Below, piece after piece: positions 1 to 11,300 of a stretch of 64,000 bases of DNA. Both the position numbers and the translations under genes were made by a program. The stretch is from Chrysoporthe austroafricana (lineage: Eukaryota > Ascomycota > Sordariomycetes > Diaporthales > Cryphonectriaceae). Positions within the stretch are counted from its first letter, which is position 1. Each line of letters opens with the position of its first letter. The stretch is taken from assembly GCA_001051155.2 (NCBI GenBank), contig JYIP02000007.1, forward strand, positions 1,862,342-1,926,341, in the 5' to 3' direction. The notes under the pieces were generated by a model. That model was given only the letters and a program-made list of their open reading frames with translations, was not told where the DNA came from and did no database searches.

Positions 1-1131
1 TGCCTTTCAAATGGAACCTTAAGTTCATTCGTGGCCAAGGCTCGCGCGCAAATCGCCGCACATCTCCTGTTACCACCTGCGCTGACTTCTCCTTCCAGCT
101 GCTCCTTCATCACGACACCCACCACGGAGAATCCCCGCTCGTGATAGACCAGCCGCATCTTATGAGAGCTGTCTACGGATCTTCTATTGCGCCTCGCTGA
201 ACAAGAGCATCGTCGCCGTGGCTAGCGGCAGAGGATCAATTTCATATTTTGTAGTTCTATCCTATTGCCGGGAACAGAGTGGTGCCACGGCATGGCCGAT
301 ATGATGCAGTGACATCTTTCGCAATATCCCCCGGGATATTACCAATATCTAATACCCACAGGCATACATGAACTCAAACCCTCTCGAAAAGCTGAGTTTG
401 CTGCACGATACACGAATAACAAGCTCAGCGCTGTCTAGGTTCCTTCGTGAGAAAGACGTGAGGATGATGAAAGGGGCGGATCGACAAAGATATGGGGACC
501 GCAACTGATCATGGTTATAGAAGAACACTACTGTAGTTCAAACCTGCCGTGCCGTTCTTGACCCTGGTTTGATATCTATAATGCTGTTATTGACTGATAG
601 TTGGAATACTGGGCAGATTGTCCGAGGATCACGCACCATCATGATGGTCGGAGACTGGCATGCCTCATTACATACTGCTGCTGGGCTTAGTCTGAGGGAT
701 CTTCGTTTCTAGCAGTAATTTCACGGTCCACGGACACAGTCCAATTCAGCCGTCAATGATCTCGATTCTCTATGTATAATAGACAGTCATCCAGCTTCGC
801 CAGAGACGAGCAAGATTCAGTCTTCCAACAGTACATACCCAGATACCCGAGTACAAAGAACCCAGATCGTCAACGACCAGCCTTTATTTCCCCCAACCGC
901 AACATGGGCACATCATCACCAAGTTAGACCAGATTAATCGACCGACACCACCACCACCACCATGCGAGACGCACGCACGCTCATGAGGAAGGGAGAAATG
1001 AAGTTATTGTTTCCAGAACCAAAGTATGAAAGTGGGAAATGGGTATCACAAGATCGCTAAGTTGGAGAAAGCAAAGCCAGAAACACAATCATCGTCGCTC
1101 GCCCCAGACTGCACCCTAATGTAGTCATCTC
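1..1131. other. Intergenic, no gene recognised
   Basis: No open frame of useful length and no RNA gene is visible on either strand. The right part is downstream of the minus-strand gene ending at 1132 and probably holds its 3' UTR. A short run of CCA triplets (histidine or proline codons if read) lies near 947-962, but it is not in a supported ORF. Confidence 0.5.
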
Positions 1132-3663
1132 TCAGAAGCAAGCCAGAGACATCCAGGCAGAGCCAGACCCGAGAGTCTGTCTCAACGATGCCCTTGCCGA
1201 GTCGCTAACTTTGCTCCTGACGCTGTGGATAGCGTCAAGCCTGGATTTGTCTGACAGTGACGACAGGCAGGAGAGGATGACGAGGATGACGATAGAGGGA
1301 AGGACGGCTAGGTACTGTTGTACGTTTGTGATGATGTGTAATGGTGTTTGCAATGATTGCAACAGCGACGTGAATCCAACCACAATCAATAGTATGGAAA
1401 CAAGTCCGAATACGGCGAGCTGGGCCATGCTCGATGAGTAGCCCAGCAGTTGCCGCACTGGCGAGGTTGCGTCTTTCGGGGAAAGACGCTGGAGGGAAGA
1501 CCTGCTGGCGGCATTGGCGGTCTTGCCGTGCAGTAGTTGTCGCTCTAGGCCTAGGCTTAGGCCTTGCTTCGATGGCGAGAATAGCCCAGCAGACGTGGCG
1601 GAGCTGCTGGTACGGAGCTCGCCTTCTTGTAGGAGCAGGGCGACGGTCTGGTGCGAGACTGGCGATGACTTGCCATCTAGTACCTGTAACCTGTAAAGTC
1701 CACCAGCTGGTAGGAGTCCGCTATGGAGGCTGCCCTTGGAGCCTGAGGCTGATCTGCTTAGGCCTGCGAGCGATGGCGCCGCCATGGGCGAAGAGACGTT
1801 TAGTGCGGAGTCGCGGAGTCGTGGTGTCAGCCGAGAGACAGAGACTTGTAGCTCCTAATTAATAGTTAGTAAGCAAAACTTCGACATAATTTGAGAGAAA
1901 GGTTGCCATACAGTTGGACTAACTGTCTGCAGACTCCTTTGGGCCTCGCCACCGAATGGAGTAAGCTCTTGTTGGACGCCGACCTGAGCGCTGACTGCCC
2001 TTGGGAAAATTGGTGACGACGCAGCGGTTACTGCTGTGCTGCTTGGGCAGTGGTCTTCTGCTGGACCATGCCTCTCGAGGTTCTCACGTAGAGCTGCGGA
2101 GGCAGTTGGCGAAATCATGCTCACAGCTTGCTGTTGTGATAGGAGGCCATGTGGTCTTGCCGTCGTTGTGACGGCGTGGGTACTGTCATAGCCGCCGACA
2201 TTGACATGCCATGGTCGTTTGATGAAGAAGTCTTCTTCTGTTAGTTCGAGAGCGAAGCCACCTTGCTGTTCCCTTTCGTCCCGAGGTAGCTGCCACTCGG
2301 GCTCGTTTGGTAGGAGTCCGGCGGATTGAGAGTGATCAATACGCCACTGCTGACCATCCAGTAGGCCAGTAGAAGATGTGGTGCTGGCGCCGGTGTGTTG
2401 TGATAGCGGGCCGGTCAGAATAGCAGAGGCCTTCCTCTTATCACCTGCCTTCAGTTTCTGAGGCTCCTCATCAATGAAGCTGGAGGATGGCGAGTAGAGG
2501 TTGAAGTCGACGTAGTTGCTGCCGTGAGCACCCTCGCTTAAGTATGGTAGAGTTGGCTCCTGACCGCCTGCCTGTAGGCATAGCGAATTGTCATTGAAGA
2601 CAGTGAAGTCGGCCAGTGGCATGACTGCCGAGCCCACTGGGGTCAGCGGCAGAGCTGGAGAGTCGGTGAAGCCGGAAGAGCCAGAGTTGGCAGGAGAGAA
2701 TTGGCTGTCGGCGTCCAGGAAGAAGTCGAAGTCTTGCGGCACGGCGTTGTAGAAGTCCTGCGGGATGGCTACGTTGATCGGGTCGTCGTTGAACGACATA
2801 AACTCATCCCACGGCTGATCTAAGGAAGTAGTGAGGTCACCCATGATACCGAGGTCTAACGATGCTTCGGCAGCAGGCGTGAAAGATGCTGATTGAGATG
2901 CAGGAGTGGACGGGGACTTCCTGGACTTCTTGGCGGGCCTGACAGCCTCAGCCTTCGCAGACTTGACCTGAGATGCCGGCCTGCGCTTGTGGCTCGGGTC
3001 GCATCGGATCTTCTTTTTCTTGCAGGCATCGCAGGCCTTGAGCACCCTCATGAGGTGGGCATGCTCACGCTGCTCCTTGGTCTTGCAGCCCCGAGACACA
3101 GAGTTCGTCACGTCCTCACCGGCGGCGGTCATGATCTTCATGCCCGGCAGGTGGGAGAAGTCGGTCCGCTCGGCCTTGGCAGCAGAGTTCTGAGAAGACC
3201 GGCGAGCCGTGTTCGCAGCCGAGGCGGATGGGGTGGAAGCCTGTGATGGAGAGCTGTAGTAGCTGAGGTCGGACATGGCCGGAGAGGTGTTGAGGGCAGA
3301 GCTGGCCGGAGAAAAGCTGGCCGGAGAAAAGCTGGCCGCGTTCACGGGGTAGTACTTGAAGTTCTCGCCGGTCTGGGCAGAGTGCTCGAAGAAGTCCATG
3401 GAGATGGCCGCCCGCTTCTCCTGGGCAGAAGCAGGGCCGGGCAGGTAAGCGTTGATGAGTTGCTCCAGCTCCGGGGTGCCGACAGCGGGCATCCAAGAGA
3501 GAGCAGCACCGAGGGCAGGCTGGAGGATGGAGAAGCCCTTGGGAGGGCTGGTGGAAGCGGTGCGCGACATGCTGGCCATTGCTACGGCGTTGTCACCGGG
3601 AAACTGGAGAAACAAGTCCACGTTGATACTTGAGATGATGTTGATTGTCTCGAGAACTGACAA
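1132..3663 (-). CDS. Half-Zn2Cys6 motif protein with two C-terminal membrane helices
   Basis: Two exons (3663-1912 and 1854-1132) give 824 residues. The 57-bp intron 1855-1911 has donor GTATGG, a perfect TACTAAC branch site and acceptor TTAG, and the join keeps frame (phase 0). Residues 211-221 read CDACKKKKIRC, the first half of a fungal binuclear zinc cluster (C-x2-C-x6-C), followed by a basic stretch. The second C-x2-C-x6-C half does not follow. The N-terminal third has repeated SFSPA units near residues 111-120, and much of the protein is low complexity rich in Ser, Ala and Pro. Near the C-terminus two hydrophobic segments (about residues 728-750 and 765-782) look like membrane helices. 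I do not recognise a named family. It could be a membrane-anchored DNA-binding regulator, but that is inference. The first ATG was used; later ones at residues 29 or 32 are possible. Confidence 0.8.
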
Positions 3664-5591
3664 TCGCTTGTGGCCGGCAAACCGGTTAGTCGGCTGGCTT
3701 CTACTAGGAACGTGGGATAGCCTCTAGATGAGACTTGTCGTCAACGTGCCCGGAACTTACCAGATTCGATGTCTGGAATGATCCGAGTTTCTTGCTTTGT
3801 GAGATACAAATTGAGTCAGGAGCGTCGTTTAAGCTATAGTGCTGCGTCTCGTGCGTTTCGCCTGGGCTTGCTGTTGTCAGTAGTCTCTGGTGCGCCTGTT
3901 GAGGAGTCGAGTTCCAAGCGGACGTTGCGGCGATAGCGGGAATAAGCGCTGAGCAGGAGGAAGAGCTGAACGGCGGTGGGACCAGTCGTTGTTTCTTGCT
4001 GGTTCCTCGTCGTGCAGCCAGGGCTCCTCACAGGCCTTCCGTGATGATGAGGCGGGGAAAGGTTTGCCTGAGATGCGACACGCGTTGTTCGTGAAGAGAG
4101 AGAGAAAGGGGATAGAGACGGAAGGGCGCACGGCTGGTGGTCTCGGGAGGGAGTCATCTTGATATCTTTCTGCCTTGCAACTATGGAAGCCTTCCCGAGT
4201 TGGACATGGCGCAGTCCAAATCTCAAGCACAGTCGGCGAGACGAATTCGGTAAGGCTCGCCCATCATGGTGGCTACCTGACATGTGGGTCGTGTCTGCTA
4301 GGTCGAGACCGATCAGAGTCATGATAGGCAAGGCTGAAGAGGGAGTATCTCTCTATTCCAATCTCACGCCCGCACGTGTACCCGTCAGCCTGAGCGGGTC
4401 TCAATTCCGCTCATCCATTGGCTTAATCGAGGTTACATCGATTAGTTTTCGGCGAGAGAATGGCTGAGTCGATGCGAATCCCCCCATTCCCATCTGCCCC
4501 ATTCCATCCTGCATCCTGCCTACATACTACCATGTAACGGCTGCTGACGGCTCTTCGCAGCACCGTGTCTCAACTGGCATTGACACGCAAGTGCTCACTT
4601 TGACTCATAATTTCTCGCCCACTTGCGAAACCTGGGGCCGGAGCAATTCGCCAATCAGGCGAGGCGACAGCTGCGATTGGATTTAGCTGGCGGAGACCGG
4701 TCGAGTCCGTTCATGCAATTGTGACTCCTCAGGTTCCTCTCTTGCTGGGCCAATAATCCATTGAATCAACCGCAGAGCCTCAGATTTCCAGTTTGGCCTT
4801 CCCCGCCCCCACAGATCGAGCTGCTGATGAATAATTTGAGGGCCTCACTGCATCGACCTGCTGTTTTGATATGCTTTGTTGGTGTGACTTATCGATCTCA
4901 CGCAGGAGTCTAAGATAGCTGGGATGGAGCAAATTTGCACACCACGCTGTCTCCCATCGCTTCGACGATCGCATAGCAGGTCATCCCCCTGGCTCAACAC
5001 GAGTATCACCGCGACTTGATCCCCTGACGACTGACGTCGGCGCCGGTCTGCCCCGGGGCCGGGCTGGTCTAAGCCGCTCCGATTCCCACTTTTCCGTGTC
5101 CACTGCACTCTCAAGAGACCAGGCCACGTTGGCGTCTTTTATGGACCCGGTCCAGAGGACGCGTCTTGTGTTCAGTCGCTGGACGTTCACATATTGTATC
5201 CCTCCAATGTTTGAAGACTCATCCTGATATTCAGTCCGTTGGTCAGTGCCGAGGATGTGATTAGATATACACAGCCAGCGCCAACGCAATATTGTTGAGG
5301 TAATGGTGACTTCTGGGGTCTCTATATAGACCAAGGAGAGGTTGCGATCTTAGGTGTTTAGTATGATCCCGGGAAGCTTTTCAGGACAATTGTGCCGGCC
5401 CATCTCATCCGTCCTATTTTTAAGCGCCCGTGCTGAATAAAGGTATCCTCGCGTGTGTCATGAGGGCTTCTCGATCCTTTCTCCGGGTTGTGTGCCCTCC
5501 CCTCCCGAATCGGTCCCTTCATACTTCCCCGTACCATCGGAGACCCAGACCTTGCGCAAAAAAACGATCTTCAAAGAGAGCTACGCGCACG
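3664..5591. other. Long intergenic region, promoter side of the minus-strand gene
   Basis: Nearly 2 kb without a convincing gene. The minus-strand gene at 1132-3663 starts here, so the left part should contain its promoter and 5' UTR. Open frames of 100-165 codons exist (for example 3834-4331 minus), but they have no family resemblance and low-complexity composition. The right end is the 3' flank of the BAR-SH3 gene. Confidence 0.4.
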
Positions 5592-7189
5592 CTAGGCAGG
5601 TTTACAGTAGTTCGCAGGGAAACTCCCTTTCACGCCGCCAAGCTCACCCGTCCACCAGTCCTGGTCCGTATCCGTCTTCTTCACGATTTTGATTCGATCG
5701 CCCTCGCGGAAAGAAAGGTCGCCCGCGCCCTGACCCGCGAAATCGTACTGCGCAATCACGTACTCCTCGAGCCTGCCACTAGGTATCCGCTTCGGAGGGG
5801 GCGGTGGCGGTTTCTTCTTGCCCACCACACCGTTGCTGCTGCTCTGCGAGAAGGTCGACGCGACTGTCGATGCCGGAGATGGTGGGACACGATTGGCGAA
5901 GTAACCTTCTGCGGATGTCTGTCGCAACTGCGACGGGGAGATACGGCCGGGCGACTTGCCCAGATCGCTCGCTGTGGTAAAGTCGGTGGGCCTGAGATGA
6001 CCACCGTAGCTGGGACTTTTCATGTCAGGTCTCGGACCGATGCTCGGACTAGGCTGCGGTGACGGATTCGACGACAACGAGGTATTAGAAGGAACCCGCC
6101 GTGGTCCGTTGGAGCCTGGAATCAGACCGGTAGATGTACGGCGCATGCCATCGGAAGAGAGCGGAGGCGCTGAGAGCTTCCGGCCGCCCGGGCCACTGTC
6201 ATCGTTGAGCCTCAGAGGCTCCCTGATACCTCTTCCGCGCGCGATCAAAGGTATTGCCTCGACCTCGCGCTTGGCAGGCTGGAAAGCCTCGGCCCAGCAC
6301 GCGATGACCTGGTCCATTGGAGGCGACGGAGACTGGAAACCATTGTCCTCGCAGTATCCGTGCAAGACCGTGTAGTACAGGCCTAGCAGCTGGTTTTGGA
6401 TACGGACGTGTGTCGCTAGAAGAGGCGGGATGAGGCTGAATGCGGCCTGGATGATGGGAGGTAGTGTCTCTCGCAAGTGAGAATCGGCGATTTCAAACTC
6501 CTGAGATCACAAATTAGCAGAGCATCGCTGAACAGACCTCCCGTTGACAGCGGCATACCTCATGCAGATTGGACAGCTCGTCCTCGGCTTTTGACAGCTG
6601 CGCATCTTCCTTGGGCGTCCTGGGCATCTTTCTGTGGAGCTTGTGGACCTTGTCCTGACATCTCTCTACATCCAACCTCTTGTTCTCCCTCTTCTTTATG
6701 GTTTTCCGTATCGGAGCGATAGAGTTCCGGGCGTCAAGGGCCGGGTTGATGATGTCCTTTTCGATAGATTGAATGCCTTCAACGAGTTCGGTCCTCAGCT
6801 CTGTATACGCCTCCCTCAGTGCGAAAGTTCGGCGGAGTTGGTCCTCTCCGGTCTGCTGGGCCGGGCGACCATGCCCGTCGGACGCGCCGACTATGGGATC
6901 GTAGAGGGAGGCATAGACGACGGCGATGTCGAGTTGGGATGACACGAGGCTGTTCCATGATTCTTGCCAGGACTTTGTACTTTCAACGATCTTGATTGAA
7001 GGCGGCAGTGTCAGCTGGAGCTCCGGAGCAACGAACCAGGGAGAGGCGAGACAGGTGGGTGGACTGTGCAGTTACCTTTGCCAGGACACGGTCGGCATCT
7101 TCGTAGTCGTTCAAAAGGACCGATACCTTAGCATTGTCGCCCGGGCCCTTGCTCATGAGCTTGCCAAACTTCCTCTGGACTGACTGCAT
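5592..7189 (-). CDS. BAR and SH3 domain protein (Rvs167/Hob1-like)
   Basis: Three exons (7189-7076, 6990-6559, 6500-5592) give 484 residues. Introns are 6991-7075 (85 bp, GTAACT) and 6501-6558 (58 bp, GTATGC). The start is placed at the ATG of MQSVQRKFGKLMSKGPGD, the usual start of the filamentous-fungal family, not at the upstream in-frame ATG at 7267. The first ~240 residues form the helical BAR module, with a basic stretch around RKTIKKRENKRLDVERCQDK. A Ser/Pro-rich linker with a polyproline run (KKKPPPPPPKR) follows. The last ~58 residues are a complete SH3 domain (ALYDF-like QYDFAG, the DWWTGE segment, and the final GSFPANYC). Known relatives bend membranes and bind actin-patch proteins at endocytic sites. 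It is divergent from the gene at 8324 across a 1.1-kb spacer. Confidence 0.93.
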
Positions 7190-8323
7190 ACTGGAGGAAT
7201 TGTCGACAGACTCCAAGTCCGTGGCGAACTGGGATGAGGTTCCCAGAGGAGATAGCGTGAGGCGCAAGTGCTGAGGCTCGGATCAGGCGAGGATGATGTT
7301 GACGTGTAGTGAAGGCTCAAAAGGGGCAACAAGTCGCAAGCAGACGCCGGGTGGCCTCGAAATTAGCGAAAGTGGAAGTCAAGACGCTCGGACTGAAGCC
7401 AAGCTGGTGACATCAGATTGGTTCCCAAGCAAAGAAATACCAGGAACGGCCAGTAGACCAGTCACTATACAGAGAATGGAAAACCCAAAAGAAGCGCCCC
7501 CTTCGTACTCGGGCAGATATGAACCAGAGCGAGCGGTGCTGTGGCCGCGGACTGTATGCTGCGAGAAGGGGGTACGGAGTAGGGCGAGGAGTATCGAATT
7601 TCAGTCCTTATATGGGAAATTGGAGCTGCCTGGTAATAAGACCGGGATGGCCTGAGGAGCACCTCGAAGGGCTGAAACCGAGCACGCCCAGCAAGACGGG
7701 GCCAGATTGCAGACGCGTCAGGCTCGGGAACAAATGCTCAACATGGCATTTGCAAAAATGGGAGGGGTGAAGCGATGCTCTGGTGGCGGTAGGAAGGTGA
7801 CACGTAGGGTTGCTCGTATTGTGAATATTTCCCCTGTCGAGAGAGAGGTCGAATTCGAATGTTGGGCAGGTGAGGGGCAGTGCAGCTTCAGCCTGAAAAT
7901 TGGAAGCCAGTCACAGTCAGGGAGCGGGTGGGTGGTTGCTCGACCCCTGCACTGCCCTGTTCCAGCGAAGCTCCCGTGACTCTCAGCGCTGGGACGCTGC
8001 CGCTAGGGGCGCGCCACGGCGGGAATTGACAGTGACTGGCAGTGGATGGGGCGGCTCGGCCCCGCACGAAGGCTTGCCCCTGGAACTGCGGGTGCTTCGC
8101 TTGGGCGCTCTGGGTAGCAGTACGCGCCACGGTCAGCTGACATCGCGGGTGCTGACTTCGACGCGTCTTTTTGGCTGCCCCGACCTCGCATCTCAAAACG
8201 CGTCGACAACCTCACGCGCCACCGGATCGGGCCGGCAGAGGAGGCACGGGCATATGAGGGAGACATGCAAAGCGGCAGAGCACCACTTCACACTCTCGAT
8301 CCGGCTTCTCAAACACCCCCACC
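7190..8323. promoter_or_regulatory. Divergent intergenic region between BAR-SH3 and Mte1-like genes
   Basis: The two flanking genes start on opposite strands, so this 1.1-kb spacer must hold both promoters. No convincing ORF is present. The frames seen here are short and of low complexity. No clear TATA box or operator could be assigned by eye. Confidence 0.5.
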
Positions 8324-11300
8324 ATGTCTGCACCAGGACACTCAAGCCCACCACACGCAGCGGCCGCGGTTCTTGAATTCATCTGCCTCTTCACCCACGA
8401 CTTGCGTCGCAAGCAGAAGCGTTGGCAGGATGGCCGTCTCAAGTACCACTCCTTCAACAAGCGGGTGATGGTCTATGATGACCGAGGAAACTTCGTCGGC
8501 GATACCCACTGGCACCACGACTACAGCTTTGACGAAGGCGAGGAGGTCGAGCTGCAACGTGGTGGCGTCATGGTCCAGGTGCAGGAGCTCGTCCAACGTA
8601 CCAACCAGGACCTGACGGAGCTGTTGGGCAAGAGGGCGAAGGAGAAGGAGCAGCGCCACATGCAGGCTGCTGCACGGTCACCGGTTGCTGGTGCGCTATT
8701 GCAAAGGTCTGTGGCCAGGCCGACCCCACCGGAACATTTTCAACCGAGGCACCGGCCGTTGCATAAACTTATTGGGACCCCATCAGGACACCATGGGCGA
8801 GCTGTGGTGCCCAAGGAGTCTCCATTTGAGCAGAGGCACCAACCTGCGGAGTCAACGGGCGAGCGAGCTGCAAAGCGGAGGAAATTCGACGATCCGCCTC
8901 CCAGTAAGAGCGGTCACGCCCGAGCGCTCTTTGGCCAGGCCCTTACTCTCAGTGCCACTCCTATGAGCTCTGTGCCAGTCCGACGTCAACCTGCTAGGCA
9001 GCTAGACTCAGGTTCAGCTGCTGCTGCTGAAGCGGAAGCACGTGAGCCTTCTGCGCGGCCAAAGCCAGCTCTTTGGGAGCAACCGAAATTATCATTGCAG
9101 TTCAACCAGCCTGTCGAACGTACGCAAACAACCCAGACGAAAATCAATCGCCTGCCCAGCCACAACGATTTGGCAGATGACGACGAACCTCGATCTAGAC
9201 GCCAAAGGGTCGGCGTTCAACCTCGGAGCAGGCATATTCAAGGGCCGAAAGAAGTCTTTTCAGAGGATGACGATGTTGTGGAAATTGATGCTCCTGTTCC
9301 CGCTCCAAAACGATCTACTCCCCCAACAAGAGTAGAGAAGGAAGCATTCAAAATAAAGAGCTGTAGGCAGCGCAATGTGCGGTCGAACACAAGTCTGACG
9401 AGTTGTGGTTCGCCTCGCAGCCTTGAAAATCATAACGAATCACAAAATCAAGGCACTGAGCTCGAGCGTTCGCCGAGAAGGGATGCGAGACCTGCCGAAC
9501 CGGAAAGGTCGAAATCCTTGAAGCCTAACCCCACTACCAAGAACAGAGTAGACGGCTCCTCAGCTTCGGGGAAGAGCCAGGAATCTGACAACGCCGTGAC
9601 AAGAAGGTCGTTTGAGCACGTCACCGAACTTCGAATCAAATCAAGAAAGAAACGCGGGCTCTTGATGATGTCGGACGTACCACAGAAGGCACGCAAGAAA
9701 TCTGATGAGACCACGCCTACTGCACTGGAGAGGTCTATTGACAAGACTATTGAAGATGATGGCGATTACTTCCGACCATCGCCTCGTCCAGATGTCGAGT
9801 CGATGACATACAGTCTCGAAAGGAAAGACAGGAATACAATACGGCGTCTGATTTCAACAGAGCTAGGAGAAGACGGCGATCCGTTCCGATCGCCATCGCC
9901 TACACCCCAAGACTCAGCGGGCACTGGTGTAGATCATCTCATTGAAGACGAAGTCGAGACTGCGAGGGCCCTAGGATCTGTCCAACAGGCTGCTAATGAC
10001 AGATTCAGCGTTGAAGCCAGACTTCAGATGAACACTGAGGACAGTCTCGCTGAGCCACATGACGAGACGACCCAGGCTCAGGATAATCCAAAAGGTCTAC
10101 AAATTGGGAGATTTCTGGAGCCCTACCGATTACCCTCATCTTCACCTGAGGAGCAATCCAGAGGCTTGTCTTGGCTGGACTCTAATCCACAGACCAAGTC
10201 TATTGTCATCTCAGACCTGGGGGACCTAGATGATACGGAGCCGGCGGCCCACATGAGAAAGACGGTCATGGCGAAGACAACTCGTAAAATTCGGCGCAAG
10301 ATTGTCCTCGAGGATGAGGATGGAGTGGATGGGCCTTCCCAGGCTGCGGAACGTACGAGTATCAGTGTTGATGAGACCGTTGAGCTGGATTCAGCTGCCA
10401 CGCGTCCAGCTTGCGAGGATCAAGAGTGGCAAGAGAAACCCGCAAAGGCTGTCAAGCCCAAGTCCAGGGTTCAAAGGTCCTTATATAGGAATAACACGGA
10501 GCCTGCTAACAATGAGCGTGCCATGAAGAATCCATCAAAGTCCAATGAGGCGGCGAAAATCCACAGAAGGAAAACACAGGCGCCACAGGAGGGATCTAAC
10601 CTGGAGTCGGAGGATGATCAGCCCAATGAGCATAGAGGGCGGACTCGAAAGACGCGCAGCCGTGCCCTAGCGCCTGAGGTGACACCCCTGCCCAGCGAGC
10701 AGGAGGACTCAGAAGAAGGGCCATTTCCGAAAAGACCTCGAAAAGAGAAGACATTGAAGCCCTCAGACGGCAGGCCGCGTCTGACGAAGATCAAGAAGAG
10801 CGTTAAGAGTAGAGAACTTATTGGTTTCGACCTCGCAGCGCTGAACGCACCCGTCGGTCCTAGGCGGATTGGAGTGCCGTTCAGTATTCTTTCTTCGCCT
10901 GCAAATGAGTCGCTCCAACGGCGAATCGATGATCGTGCTTCGATGGACTTGTCTTTGGAGCCGACTATGGATTATGATGGAACGCCCAAGACCACTAGCG
11001 AAGAGAAGGAGGTGCTTGATGCACCACCGCTGGAGAAGGCGAAAGTTCCTGCGGTGGCAGCTCTACCTGGGGAGCCACTGTCCGCTGATCGAAGTTATCA
11101 AAAAGACCAGATCGATTTACAAGTCGTGCCGTCTGTTCCAGCTGAGTCTGGTATAGAAAGACCGACAAATGTCCTGTCTGGACAAGAATTGGCGACCAAA
11201 TCTAAGGATGATTCGTGCTCGCACACCTCTGCATCCCCGCCGGACGAGGAAACCGCGCTGCTACCACAACCCGAACGACATCTTGCGATCAACGAGCAGC

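Noticed and set aside
3834..4331. 165-codon minus frame upstream of the half-Zn2Cys6 gene
   Set aside because: Low-complexity composition, in the likely 5' UTR or promoter, with an overlapping alternative frame of similar length.
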